Source: Dehalococcoidia bacterium
Lineage (GTDB): Bacteria > Chloroflexota > Dehalococcoidia > Lucifugimonadales > UBA1123
Reading direction: 5' to 3'
NCBI GenBank assembly: GCA_009838465.1
Contig: VXRN01000003.1
Span: 1-64,000 of the forward strand
DNA length: 64,000 nucleotides
The notes beneath the pieces are model-generated. The model was not told where the DNA came from, did no database searches, and was given only the letters and a program-made list of their open reading frames with translations. Position numbers and translations under genes: made by a program. This document shows positions 45,628 to 54,195 of this stretch, piece after piece; position 1 is the stretch's first letter, and each line of letters starts with the position of its first letter.

Positions 45628-46362
45628 ATGTCCTCGACGAATCTCACACAAGACAATAGCACAGCGGTCGTGGAGAAGTGGGTGGAAGTCGCCGGAGACA
45701 GCATACCGTACCTGACGGCGGGAGATTCGGGGCACAAGGCTCTGCTGGTGCATGGCGCGGGCTCGAGCCGGTCCACCTGGAAGGACATCATCCCAGTCCT
45801 GGCAAAGGACAACAGTGTCTATGCCCCCGACCTGATCGGTTTTGGCGATACGCCAAGATGGGACATTCCCCATACACTCGAATACATGTCGGAATGCCTC
45901 GTGGGCTTCATGGATACAGTCGGCATAGACAAGGCGATACTGGTGGGACACTCCCTGGGCGGCAGAGTGTGCCTTGAGGTAGCGCTGAGGCATCCCGAAA
46001 GAGTGGGCGGACTGGTATTGGAAGCGCCTATGGGTTTTGGGAAGGTGGCGTGGATGGGAAGGCTGTTCAGCCACGCTCGACTGCTGGTACACCGTGTCCT
46101 GGGGATGAAGTCGCCGTATCCTAGGCTCCGTTTTCGCCGGGTGGAGGACGACTTGCCCAGATTCGCAGAGGTCGGCTGCGATACTCTCATACTTTGGGGA
46201 ACCAAGGACCCGTACTTTCCACTCGAACAGAGCCGGGTAGCCTTGGATGTCATACCCAGGTCGAGGCTGTCGGTCTACTCCGGGTTGGGGCACTCGCTGC
46301 ATGGCTCGGATCCGGCTCGCTTCAGCGCGGATGTCGGAGCATTTCTGGCGGAGCGCGTGTGA
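45628..46362 (+). CDS. alpha/beta-fold hydrolase
   Basis: A 244-residue hydrolase of the esterase/haloperoxidase type. LLVHGAGSSRSTWKDII gives the oxyanion region, GHSLGGRVCLEVAL the nucleophile Ser (near 117), LWGTKDPYFPLE the Asp and GLGHSLHGSDP the His. GAAGG precedes ATG 45628. It lies between sodX (divergent) and sodN (same strand); a link to Ni-SOD is not established. Confidence 0.82.
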   Translation: MSSTNLTQDNSTAVVEKWVEVAGDSIPYLTAGDSGHKALLVHGAGSSRSTWKDIIPVLAKDNSVYAPDLIGFGDTPRWDIPHTLEYMSECLVGFMDTVGIDKAILVGHSLGGRVCLEVALRHPERVGGLVLEAPMGFGKVAWMGRLFSHARLLVHRVLGMKSPYPRLRFRRVEDDLPRFAEVGCDTLILWGTKDPYFPLEQSRVALDVIPRSRLSVYSGLGHSLHGSDPARFSADVGAFLAERV

Positions 46363-46375
46363 ACTCGTGTCGGGG

Positions 46376-46404
46376 TTGCGCGCCTCCGCCGATTTTTGTA
46401 TCTT
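46376..46404 (+). promoter_or_regulatory. candidate sodN promoter
   Basis: TTGCGC (46376-46381), a 17-bp spacer and TATCTT (46399-46404), with the sodN start 50 nt further on. Confidence 0.4.
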
Positions 46405-46453
46405 CATAGGCGCAATGTACAACCCACAGTTTTCTGAAAGGAGAATCTAGGCT

Positions 46454-46912
46454 ATGACAATCACGTCTGCCTTTGCAAGACTAATTGGAGCGCGGGAAGC
46501 GAGCGCCCACTGCGACATCCCGTGTGGAATCTACGACCCCATTTCGGCCAAGATAGCGGCCCAGACCGTGCAGAAGATGGTGCTTCGGATCGAGTCCCTG
46601 GACTACGCCGGCAACGCCGATACCGCTAACACTCTGGCTCGTTATATCACCGTGAAGGAAGAGCACGCGGAACTCTGCAAGCACGAGCTCCGGGTTCTGT
46701 GGGCCGACTACACCTGGCCCGGCACGGACGCCAACGACATCGCCGCCAAGTTCAACGCGGCGCTGAAACTGTCAAGCCAGTGTAAGCAGAGTGTAAGCAT
46801 GGAGAGCGCCGAGGCGCTGGTCGCCGCGATTGACGACATCGCTACTGTGTTCTGGTCCACCAAGGGCGTGGAGTACAGCGACCCCAACGCCGCCGTGCGC
46901 TACGGCACGTAG
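46454..46912 (+). CDS. sodN: nickel superoxide dismutase
   Basis: Ni-SOD disproportionates superoxide. The nickel hook HCDIPCGIYDP follows an 18-residue propeptide ending REASA; cleavage before that His exposes the amino-terminal ligand. The 152-residue precursor matches the family length and is rich in helix (AKIAAQTVQKMVLRIESL). AAGGAG upstream. A terminator follows. sodX provides the maturation protease. Ni-SOD is common in marine bacteria and actinobacteria. Confidence 0.95.
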   Translation: MTITSAFARLIGAREASAHCDIPCGIYDPISAKIAAQTVQKMVLRIESLDYAGNADTANTLARYITVKEEHAELCKHELRVLWADYTWPGTDANDIAAKFNAALKLSSQCKQSVSMESAEALVAAIDDIATVFWSTKGVEYSDPNAAVRYGT

Positions 46913-46942
46913 GATTCGCTCAAGACAAAATAGCTTAGAAAC

Positions 46943-46976
46943 AGCCCCGTCTAGCATCTGTGAGACGGGGCTTTGT
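46943..46976 (+). terminator. terminator after sodN
   Basis: Perfect 10-bp stem AGCCCCGTCT/AGACGGGGCT (46943-46952 with 46963-46972) followed by TTTG. Confidence 0.82.
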
Positions 46977-46996
46977 GATGAAGGAGAGGTGGATAA

Positions 46997-47323
46997 ATGC
47001 CTAAGTATCTGTTTCAGGCGTCGTACACAGCAGAAGGAGTCGGCGGACTTCTGAAAGAAGGCGGCTCCAAGCGCGTCGAGATGGTAGCCGACATGATAAG
47101 CGATGTGGGCGGAACGCTCGAATGCTGCTATTACGCATTCGGAGAGGACGACGTAATCGTGATTGCGGAGCTCCCTGATGAGGAAACGGCAATATCATTG
47201 TCGCTGATAGTGTCCGGGAGCGGTGCGGCTTCCGTCAAGACCACGGTGCTGATAGATCCGGCGACCATAGACGCCGCGGTGCAGAAGAGCGCCGACTACA
47301 GGCCGCCGGGCTCAGATAGCTAA
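46997..47323 (+). CDS. GYD-domain protein
   Basis: A 108-residue GYD-family protein: YLFQASYTAEGVGGLLKEGG at the start and CCYYAFGEDDVIVIAELPDEETA in the middle (given in part). AAGGAGAGG precedes ATG. It lies just after the sodN terminator. Function unknown; paralogue of the gene at 44813. Confidence 0.78.
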   Translation: MPKYLFQASYTAEGVGGLLKEGGSKRVEMVADMISDVGGTLECCYYAFGEDDVIVIAELPDEETAISLSLIVSGSGAASVKTTVLIDPATIDAAVQKSADYRPPGSDS

Positions 47324-47354
47324 TAGTTTCCCAAATAAGGGTGAAGGCTCAGCT

Positions 47355-47681
47355 TTACTTGTAGTCTTCCCGGGGCGGGCTGAAGATGTCCAGCGCGACC
47401 GCCGGCTCGTTGGTGGCCTTCACGTAGTGCTCGACGCCGCCCGGGATCACGTAGGTGTCGCCTTTCTTAACCCTGGTCGTAATGCCGCCTATCGTGAAGT
47501 CGAACTCCCCTTCCAGAACCATTCCCGCCTGTTCATGCGGATGCTCGTGCATCGGCACCTCGGAGTTTGGCGAAATCTCCACTAGGCTCATCATTATCTT
47601 CTCACCCCACATCGTTCTGAGGAAGACGCCGGGCGCGAGTTCCCTGCGGGCTATGTCGTCAGGATTGTAGGTATAGGTCAA
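47355..47681 (-). CDS. cupin-domain protein
   Basis: A 108-residue single cupin. The metal motif MHEHPHEQAGMVLEGEFDF and the second motif GDTYVIPGGVEHYV (His) are intact, so a metal is likely bound. The gene is the last of a minus-strand group with the reductase and two further cupins. Reaction unknown. Confidence 0.83.
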   Translation of the reverse strand: MTYTYNPDDIARRELAPGVFLRTMWGEKIMMSLVEISPNSEVPMHEHPHEQAGMVLEGEFDFTIGGITTRVKKGDTYVIPGGVEHYVKATNEPAVALDIFSPPREDYK

Positions 47682-47717
47682 GGCGGGGTCCTCCGTGTCG
47701 GTCCGATAATCTGTGTC

Positions 47718-48647
47718 TTACGTGCCGGACACAGCCCTGTTGTGGGCAGGCGTCAGGCAGGCGGTTATGAAGTCGTTCATGGGGGTCGGCACGCCGAGTC
47801 TGTGCCCTAACTCCGATACCTTGCCGTTCAGGTTGGCGAGCTCGAGCGGCCTGCCGCCGTTCAGGTCTGCGTGCATGGAGGAGACCAGGCCGTCTCTCTC
47901 TTCATAGAGATGTGCCATAGTGGTCTCTGCGACATCGTTTGCCAAATTTACTCCGGCGCCGCTGCCCACGGCGGCGGCTTCTTCCATCACTCTGAGGGTC
48001 AGAGCGGCAGTCTGGGGAGTTTCTATGACCTCTTTGAAAGACGAGCGCGTGATGCAGGTCATACCGCTCAGGCCACAGATGTAAACCAGCTTGTTCCAGA
48101 GCGCTTCGTTGATGTCGGTCGCGACCTCGGACTCGATTCCGGCGGACTGGAGCGTTTCGAGGATCGCCGAGCAGCGCGCCGAGGGTCGCCCGTCCTGTTC
48201 GGCGAACACTATTCGGCAGGTGCCGCCGCGTTCGTCGAAAACACCCGGTATGGGATGAGAGGCGTCCACGTAGGCCGCGCCTAGCAGGACTTTGTCCGCG
48301 CCGAAGGCGGCGGAGAGGTCTGAGCCGGAGCCAATGCCGTTTTGCAGCGTCAGGATGGTGGTGTCGCCGCCAACTGCGGGCGCTATTGTCTCAATAGCCA
48401 GCGCGTTCTGGTATCCCTTCACACAGAACATAACCAGGTCCGGCGTCCAACTGCCGTCGAGCGAAGCGACAGCGTTGACGCTGAGAGTGAAATCGCCGGA
48501 GTTCACGCTGTTCACCCTGAGTCCGTCACGTCGAATGGCGTCCAGGTTTTCGCCCCTGGCGACGAAAACGACGTCGTTATCAGCGCGCGCCAGCAGGCTT
48601 CCGTAGTATCCGCCTACCGCGCCAGCGGCCATTATCAGAATCTTCAT
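47718..48647 (-). CDS. ketopantoate reductase family protein (PanE/ApbA)
   Basis: A 309-residue NADPH-dependent reductase. MAAGAVGGYYGSLLARA is the dinucleotide loop, WNKLVYICGLSGMTC holds the catalytic Lys, and SSMHADLNGGRPLELANLNG is the substrate segment. True PanE makes pantoate for CoA, but many paralogues exist and no panB or panC is near, so the substrate is uncertain. Confidence 0.83.
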   Translation of the reverse strand: MKILIMAAGAVGGYYGSLLARADNDVVFVARGENLDAIRRDGLRVNSVNSGDFTLSVNAVASLDGSWTPDLVMFCVKGYQNALAIETIAPAVGGDTTILTLQNGIGSGSDLSAAFGADKVLLGAAYVDASHPIPGVFDERGGTCRIVFAEQDGRPSARCSAILETLQSAGIESEVATDINEALWNKLVYICGLSGMTCITRSSFKEVIETPQTAALTLRVMEEAAAVGSGAGVNLANDVAETTMAHLYEERDGLVSSMHADLNGGRPLELANLNGKVSELGHRLGVPTPMNDFITACLTPAHNRAVSGT

Positions 48648-48662
48648 TTGCAGTCAGACCGC

Positions 48663-48968
48663 CTACTTCTTCAGCTCGACCAGCACATTAACGTACCGGC
48701 TGTCGGTGTTGTTGACTACGCGGTGAATCTTGTGCTCGCCATGGTAACGCCATGTGCCAGGACCGGATGGGCTGTCCTCGGATGTGCCGTCGTCATACTC
48801 CACGGTAAGGCCCGCGCCCTCAACGACGATTGTAACGTAGTCGCGCCCGTGCATATGCCAGTCACTCGCCTCGCCCGGTTTGACTACCAGGTTCCATATC
48901 TTCACGTTGTCGTTCTCGAACAGTACGTCTGTTGCTATATCGCCCAGCGGTTCGTTTCCTCTTGGCAT
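48663..48968 (-). CDS. small cupin-fold protein
   Basis: A 101-residue cupin with WNLVVKPGEASDWHMHGRDYV near residue 30 and a later His-rich GEHKIHRVVNN element. It is a paralogue of the next gene and lies 15 bp upstream of the reductase gene. Function unknown. Confidence 0.72.
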   Translation of the reverse strand: MPRGNEPLGDIATDVLFENDNVKIWNLVVKPGEASDWHMHGRDYVTIVVEGAGLTVEYDDGTSEDSPSGPGTWRYHGEHKIHRVVNNTDSRYVNVLVELKK

Positions 48969-48980
48969 AGTCTGTGACTC

Positions 48981-49280
48981 CTACTTCTGCTTTACTTCCA
49001 CGATGGAGTTACTGTACAGCGCGTCTCCGACGTTGGTGACCCTGTGAACCGAGCCATGGTGTCCCTGCACGACCTGGCCCAGCGCAAGGTCGCTGACCGA
49101 GACCGAGCCGTCCTCGTACTCAGTCCTCAGCCTGCCAGCCCTGGTTACGGTGAACACGTAGGGCATGGAGTGCCTGTGCCAGTCGCTGGACTGTCCCGGT
49201 TCCAGTACCAGGTCCCATGTCTTCACGTGTTCGTCTTCCCACAGTAATTGAGTTCCAACGTCTCCCAATTCACGTTCCAT
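48981..49280 (-). CDS. small cupin-fold protein, tandem paralogue
   Basis: A 99-residue cupin aligned along its length with the preceding protein (LGDVGTQLLWEDEHVKTWDLVLEPGQSSDWHRH versus the same pattern there, in part). GGAGG sits upstream. The two arose by tandem duplication. Function unknown. Confidence 0.72.
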   Translation of the reverse strand: MERELGDVGTQLLWEDEHVKTWDLVLEPGQSSDWHRHSMPYVFTVTRAGRLRTEYEDGSVSVSDLALGQVVQGHHGSVHRVTNVGDALYSNSIVEVKQK

Positions 49281-49327
49281 GATGGCCTCCTTGCCGGTCT
49301 TAGGTTCTATTGAACGTTTTGTAGTTC

Positions 49328-49365
49328 ATCCTCACCCTAGCCCTCTCCCATCAAGGGAGAGGGGA
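49328..49365. repeat. palindromic repeat, family B
   Basis: CCTCACCCTAGCC then CCTCTCCC-ATCAA-GGGAGAGGGG, in the space between the cupin gene and radC. Confidence 0.65.
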
Positions 49366-49378
49366 TTATCAATACGGG

Positions 49379-50095
49379 TTAGAAGCCCAGATTTCTCTGC
49401 TTCATGCTGACGAAACTCTGCTGTCCGATGACGATGTGGTCCAGCAGCTCGATGTCCATCATGTCCGCGCTCTGATTAAGACGCCGGGTCACCAGTATAT
49501 CCTCTGGACTTGGTGTAGGGTCGCCGGAAGGATGATTGTGGACGACGATGATGTATGGGCAGTTTTCGCGCACGGCGGGCCTTAGTATCTCCGACACGCG
49601 TATGGACGCCGAGTTCACCGTCCCCTGGTACACGTCCCTGATCGCCATGACGCGATTCTTGGTGTTCAGCAGCAGAACGCACAGACGCTCCTGGGCCAAC
49701 TGCGACATTTCAGGGCCGACGATGTTGTTCACGTCGTCGGGGGAATTTATCGAGGGACGGTGTTCGGGATTGGCGCTGGCCGCGCGCCTGCCGAGTTCGA
49801 TTGCCGCCAGCACCTGGCAGGCCTTGACCGCGCTTATCCCGTGAATGTCACTCATGTCTGAAACGCTGGCTTCCGGAAGCCCCGACAGTCCGCCCACTTT
49901 GACGAGAAGTTTGCTGGAGAGCGTTATCACGTTTTCGCCCTTGACCCCTGTGCGGAGAAGTATGGCTATCAACTCGTTAGTGGAAAGGGCGTTGGCCCCT
50001 AGCTTGAGCAGGCGTTCGCGGGGGAGCATATCCGCGGGCATATCGCGGATCATGGGGTTGTAGGGGGCTGGAGCCTGGTCGGTGTCTTGGGTCAT
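49379..50095 (-). CDS. radC: RadC-family JAB1/MPN-domain protein
   Basis: A 238-residue RadC homologue: an N-terminal helix-hairpin-helix-like region (MPRERLLKLGANALSTNELIAILLRTG, in part) and a JAMM metal site HNHPSGDPTPSPED near residue 185. The original repair role was not upheld and the function is uncertain. Confidence 0.92.
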   Translation of the reverse strand: MTQDTDQAPAPYNPMIRDMPADMLPRERLLKLGANALSTNELIAILLRTGVKGENVITLSSKLLVKVGGLSGLPEASVSDMSDIHGISAVKACQVLAAIELGRRAASANPEHRPSINSPDDVNNIVGPEMSQLAQERLCVLLLNTKNRVMAIRDVYQGTVNSASIRVSEILRPAVRENCPYIIVVHNHPSGDPTPSPEDILVTRRLNQSADMMDIELLDHIVIGQQSFVSMKQRNLGF

Positions 50096-50174
50096 TTCGG
50101 ATGTGTCTGGTAGTTCTGTTCGGTCGGTATTGTATCATGCCGTGAACATTACGAGTCTCGCCTGGGAGGGCGCG

Positions 50175-51083
50175 ATGCAGGAATCAATAGGACCTGTCCT
50201 GCGGCGGCTCCGTGCGCAAATCGCCTCGGACAACGGGAAGTGGGGCGTGACCCGGATATAAATTGCCGGGGCAGGACTGCAATCCCTTGTATTCCGGGCA
50301 GAGTCGAGGGCCTTCGGGCCAATCGCTATCAGAACCCCGATCAGACGTTGGATCATGGATGACAATGACCCGTGCATGGACTCTCGGGATTTGCTGCGAC
50401 AGGAGGCTTCCCTGGCCTCCCATATGCTGACGTTCGGCGTCCCGGTACCCCAGGTTCACGCCTTGGTCATCGAGGACCACGGGTTGGACTTTCTGGTATC
50501 CGAATATATCGCCCACGATGGAACGGCCTATGACAGCGGACAGATTGGCGAATTGGTCCGCCGGATTCACGATTGTCCGCTGCCGGAAATACACCCGGTC
50601 GCTCAGACCGGCGCTTCTAACGAAGAGACAATCGCTCTGCGGCTGAGCAGGCGATTAGGTGTCGTAGAGGCTGCATCCGGGCGGCAATTGAGTTCGCACT
50701 CTCTGGACGAATTCAGGACTATTTTAAGAGGACTCGGTGACAGGCGTTCGCTACTCCATATGGACTTGCGTGCAGAGAACATTCTGACAAGGGACGGCAA
50801 TATCGTGGGCCTGGTGGACTGGGATAACGCGCTCTTCAGCGATCCCGCTCTCGAGCTGGCTCGGATGGCAGAGTACGGAGTATTAAACACAGACTTCCTG
50901 GATGGATATGGCGGTTTGGAATGGAAGACTCAGTTGCCCATTTCGCTGAACCTGTTGCTTCGCCTGGACACGGCGGTGATGCTGGCGATTGTATTCTTGT
51001 CCGAGGCTCCTGACTCGCAACGAGTGCGCTCCGCCGTTGAGCGAGTGGCGTTTCTGTGCCGTGCGCTTAAAGGCGAAAATTAG
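50175..51083 (+). pseudogene. aminoglycoside-phosphotransferase-like kinase interrupted by in-frame TAA
   Basis: ATG 50175 follows GGGAGG by 5 nt and opens MQESIGPVLRRLRAQ. After 28 codons (ending WGVTRI) an in-frame TAA stands at 50259-50261; the same frame continues IAGAGLQSLVFRAESRAF, clearly the kinase nucleotide-binding lobe, through LLHMDLRAENIL (catalytic loop, HxD..N) and LVDWDNALF (metal Asp) to 51083. ATG 50355 would make a 242-residue protein without the N-lobe. A nonsense mutation is the simplest reading; sequence error is possible. Confidence 0.65.
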
Positions 51084-51186
51084 CTCCAGCTTGGTATCTA
51101 TCCAGCAACTGTGTCAACACTTGCCCGTCCAGGACTTCGTGCTGTCGCCCATCATATTCGCGATGTCGCTATGGCTCGCCACGCTC

Positions 51187-51216
51187 TTGACACTCGCGGA
51201 AGCGCGTCCCTATACT
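51187..51216 (+). promoter_or_regulatory. promoter of the T-box/trp operon
   Basis: Perfect TTGACA (51187-51192), an 18-bp spacer and TATACT (51211-51216), the same layout as the 5S promoter. The T-box begins about 27 nt later. Confidence 0.8.
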
Positions 51217-51242
51217 CACTTCCACAATCAAGATTTCAAAGG

Positions 51243-51530
51243 CTGAGAACAGGACTAGTACGCCGTCAGGCGGAGCGGCAGAGAGCCGGGGAGAGGTGAA
51301 AGCCCGGCGCTTGCGCGATGGCCGAATGGACCTGGGAGCCGCCAACCGAAGCCGCAGGTGCGGTTGTAGGCTTGGCCGGTGAGGGCACCGTTACCGAAGC
51401 CCGGGGCATCGAGGTCGAAGGACTTCCGTGCCTGTCAATGAGGCTGTCGAGTGCGTTACGCGCTTGACTGCGAATCAGGGTGGCACCACGGATACACCAT
51501 ACCCGTCCCTTTGTTGGGTCGGGTTTTTTT
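51243..51530 (+). promoter_or_regulatory. T-box riboswitch specific for tRNA-Trp
   Basis: Stem I begins near 51243 with an AGAGAGCC...GGTGAAAGCCCGG core. The specifier loop reads GAA-TGG-A, so the specifier codon is UGG (51327-51329). The T-box proper AGGGTGGCACCACGG is at 51477-51491, followed by the terminator CCCG.CCC/GGG.CGGG (51502-51523) and seven T (51524-51530). Uncharged tRNA-Trp should favour antitermination into trpS and the trp genes, which follow with short gaps. Confidence 0.9.
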
Positions 51531-51565
51531 GTTTGGTCAAGAGTTTCCTGTTTGGAGGTGAAGGC

Positions 51566-51610
51566 GTGAAAGAAGTAGTCCGCCGATCATTGTGGAGAGC
51601 GAATCGTTAG
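51566..51610 (+). CDS. candidate Trp-containing leader peptide
   Basis: A 14-codon ORF, MKEVVRRSLWRANR, begins with GTG 5 nt after GGAGGTG, a stronger ribosome site than that of trpS. It contains a single Trp codon (UGG). It lies after the T-box terminator. A short hairpin GAACGG/CCGTTC (51633-51650) separates it from the trpS ribosome site (AGAGGG). Translation of this ORF could adjust trpS translation; this is inferred. Confidence 0.4.
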   Translation: MKEVVRRSLWRANR

Positions 51611-51667
51611 CAATCACGGTTTTTTATTGCACGAACGGCACTCGCCGTTCTATCCAAAGAGGGAAAC

Positions 51668-52717
51668 ATGGCTACTCAAGTACAAGAAAAAACAGAAGGC
51701 ATGACTGACGCCATTGCTCGAAAGCGCGTCTTCAGCGGCGTTCAGCCGAGCGGGGACCCGCAGCTTGGCAACTACATCGGTGCGTTCAAGCGGTGGGTCG
51801 AGAACCAGGACGCGAAGGAGAACTTCTTCTGCATCGTGGATCTCCACGCCATCACAGTAGAGGTGAGCCCGGATGACCTGCGACGACAGACGCGGGAGCT
51901 CGCCGCGATACTGTTCGCCTGCGGCATAGACCCCGACAAGAGCACGCTCTTCGTCCAGAGTCACGTGACGACCCACGCCGAGGGCTGCTGGATTCTCAAT
52001 TGCGTTACGCCCGTAAGCTGGCTGGAACGTATGACGCAGTACAAGGACAAGTCAGTAGGGCAGGAGAGCGTTTCCACCGGCCTGTTGGACTACCCCGTTC
52101 TTATGGCCGGGGACATCCTCATGTACAGCGCGCACGAGGTCCCCGTGGGAGACGACCAGCGCCAGCACGTAGAATTGACTCGGGACATAGGGGGCAGGTT
52201 CAACCGGCTTTTCGGGGAGACGTTCGTGCTGCCCGAGGCGGTCATACCTGAGGTCGGCGGTCGCGTTATGGGACTGAACGATCCGAACGTCAAGATGTCC
52301 AAGAGCTATTCCGATATCAGGGGTCACGCCGTGCGCCTTATGGACGAGCCTAAAGAGATCCAACGCTCGATTATGCGAGCCGTGACCGATTCGGGAAACG
52401 AGATAGCTTTCAGCGACGATCCCGAGAAGGCGGGGGTGAACAACCTGCTCGGCATATACAAGGTCATCACCGACAAGTCTGAGTCCGGCGTAGAGCACGA
52501 CTTCGCCGACGCGCGCGGCTATGGCGACCTCAAGCGGCGTGTCGCCGAGGTCGTGATCGAAGAACTCAGGCCAATCAGGGAGCGATACTACGAGTTGATG
52601 GACGACGTTGCCGAGCTTGACAGGCTGCTCGCCATTGGCGCCGACCACGCCCGCAGCATATCAGAACCCAAACTCGACGAGATGAAGGAGAGGGTGGGAT
52701 TCGTCCTGCCCGGTTAA
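51668..52717 (+). CDS. trpS: tryptophanyl-tRNA synthetase
   Basis: A 349-residue class I synthetase. RVFSGVQPSGDPQLGNYIGA holds the HIGH-equivalent PQLGNYIG, and NVKMSKSYSD the KMSKS motif near residue 203. AMP-binding GDDQRQHVELTRDI is present. First gene after the Trp T-box; trpE follows by 11 bp. Confidence 0.97.
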   Translation: MATQVQEKTEGMTDAIARKRVFSGVQPSGDPQLGNYIGAFKRWVENQDAKENFFCIVDLHAITVEVSPDDLRRQTRELAAILFACGIDPDKSTLFVQSHVTTHAEGCWILNCVTPVSWLERMTQYKDKSVGQESVSTGLLDYPVLMAGDILMYSAHEVPVGDDQRQHVELTRDIGGRFNRLFGETFVLPEAVIPEVGGRVMGLNDPNVKMSKSYSDIRGHAVRLMDEPKEIQRSIMRAVTDSGNEIAFSDDPEKAGVNNLLGIYKVITDKSESGVEHDFADARGYGDLKRRVAEVVIEELRPIRERYYELMDDVAELDRLLAIGADHARSISEPKLDEMKERVGFVLPG

Positions 52718-52728
52718 GGAGACGCGAA

Positions 52729-54177
52729 ATGTACTATCCATCATTGGAGCAGGTCGCGTCCTACGAGGGCGAGGCGAATCTGGTGCCTGTCTATCGTGAG
52801 ATAAACGCCGACCTGGAGACGCCGGTGTCCGCGTATCTCAAGGTCGCCAACAAACCGTATTCGTACCTCCTGGAGAGCGTCGAGGGCGGCGAGCGCCTGG
52901 CTCGATACAGCTTCATCGGAACCGACCCCCAGAAGATCATCAAGACCGGAGCGGGAGAGGAACTTGGCTCGGTTGATCCTCTGATAGCAGTCGAGGAGAT
53001 GCTTTCGGAGTACAAGTTGGCCGATGTTGACCATCTGGACAAGTTCAACGGCGGTGCGGTGGGCTACGTCGCCTACGACGCCGTTCGCTACTTCGAGGAG
53101 CTTCCTACGCCGGAGGTTGATCCACTGGGTCTGCCCGAGTCCATATTCATGCTTTCGACCACCTACCTGGTATTCGACCATCTGCGTCACAAGATAAAGG
53201 TCGTAAGCCACGCCCACCTGAAGGGCGATACGAAAAGCGCCTATAAAGAGGCCGTGGGCAGGATTGAAGACGTAGTGCGCAGACTGAAGTCCTTCCCCAG
53301 CACACCGGAGCCGAACCTCGAAATGCAGACAGACGCGGATATTGAGTTCAACATGAGCCGCGAATACTACGAGGATATGGTGAATAAGACACGCGAGTAC
53401 ATCATCGCGGGTGACGTTATCCAGACTGTCGTCGCGCAGAGGATGTCTCGTCCCACGTCTGCACACCCGTTCCAGATTTACCGCTCGATCAGGACGGTAA
53501 ATCCGTCGCCCTATATGTACTATTTGGACATGGACGACTTCCAGATTGTGGGAACGTCTCCCGAACTCTTGGTACAGGTCGTTGACGGCGCGGTGGCGGT
53601 CCATCCGATTGCTGGCACCCGTAGGCGCGGGAGGGACGAAGCGGAAGACCTGGAGCTGGAAGAGGAACTGCGTACCGACGAGAAGGAGCGCGCCGAACAC
53701 ATCATGCTGCTCGATCTGGGCCGCAACGACGTAGGCCGGGTGTCCAAGCCTGGTACCGTCGAGGTGAGCCAGATTCTGGACATCGAGCGTTACTCGCACG
53801 TAATCCACCTGGTGTCACACGTGACCGGCGAACTCAGGGACGAATACACCAACTACGATGCGCTGAGGGCCTGCTTCCCCGCCGGAACCGTGTCGGGCGC
53901 GCCCAAGATTCGCGCTATGGAGATAATCGCCGAACTCGAACCCGACAGGCGCAGCGTCTATGCGGGAGCTGTCGGGTACTTCGACTTCTCAGGCAATATG
54001 GACACTGCTATCGCAATCCGAACCCTCGTCCTCAAGGACGGGGTGGCGCACGTCCAGGCGGGTGGAGGGATCGTTTACGACTCGAACCCCGAGGACGAGT
54101 ACATGGAGACGATTCACAAGGCGTCCGCTGTGTTCAAGGCGATAGACGAGGCCGAGCAGGAAATAGACACGATATAG
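52729..54177 (+). CDS. trpE: anthranilate synthase component I
   Basis: A 482-residue chorismate-using enzyme. The N-terminal regulatory region has KPYSYLLESVEGGERLARYSFIG (LLES motif for Trp feedback), and the catalytic part has HPIAGTRRRG, DEKERAEHIMLLDLGRND, and GTVSGAPKIRAMEII. It works with trpG encoded next. Confidence 0.97.
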   Translation: MYYPSLEQVASYEGEANLVPVYREINADLETPVSAYLKVANKPYSYLLESVEGGERLARYSFIGTDPQKIIKTGAGEELGSVDPLIAVEEMLSEYKLADVDHLDKFNGGAVGYVAYDAVRYFEELPTPEVDPLGLPESIFMLSTTYLVFDHLRHKIKVVSHAHLKGDTKSAYKEAVGRIEDVVRRLKSFPSTPEPNLEMQTDADIEFNMSREYYEDMVNKTREYIIAGDVIQTVVAQRMSRPTSAHPFQIYRSIRTVNPSPYMYYLDMDDFQIVGTSPELLVQVVDGAVAVHPIAGTRRRGRDEAEDLELEEELRTDEKERAEHIMLLDLGRNDVGRVSKPGTVEVSQILDIERYSHVIHLVSHVTGELRDEYTNYDALRACFPAGTVSGAPKIRAMEIIAELEPDRRSVYAGAVGYFDFSGNMDTAIAIRTLVLKDGVAHVQAGGGIVYDSNPEDEYMETIHKASAVFKAIDEAEQEIDTI

Positions 54178-54195
54178 CCCGATGGGAGCGCGGCC

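Noticed and set aside
50135-50594. Minus-strand frames opposite the kinase gene
   Set aside because: They lack ribosome sites, while the plus-strand frame has clear kinase motifs.
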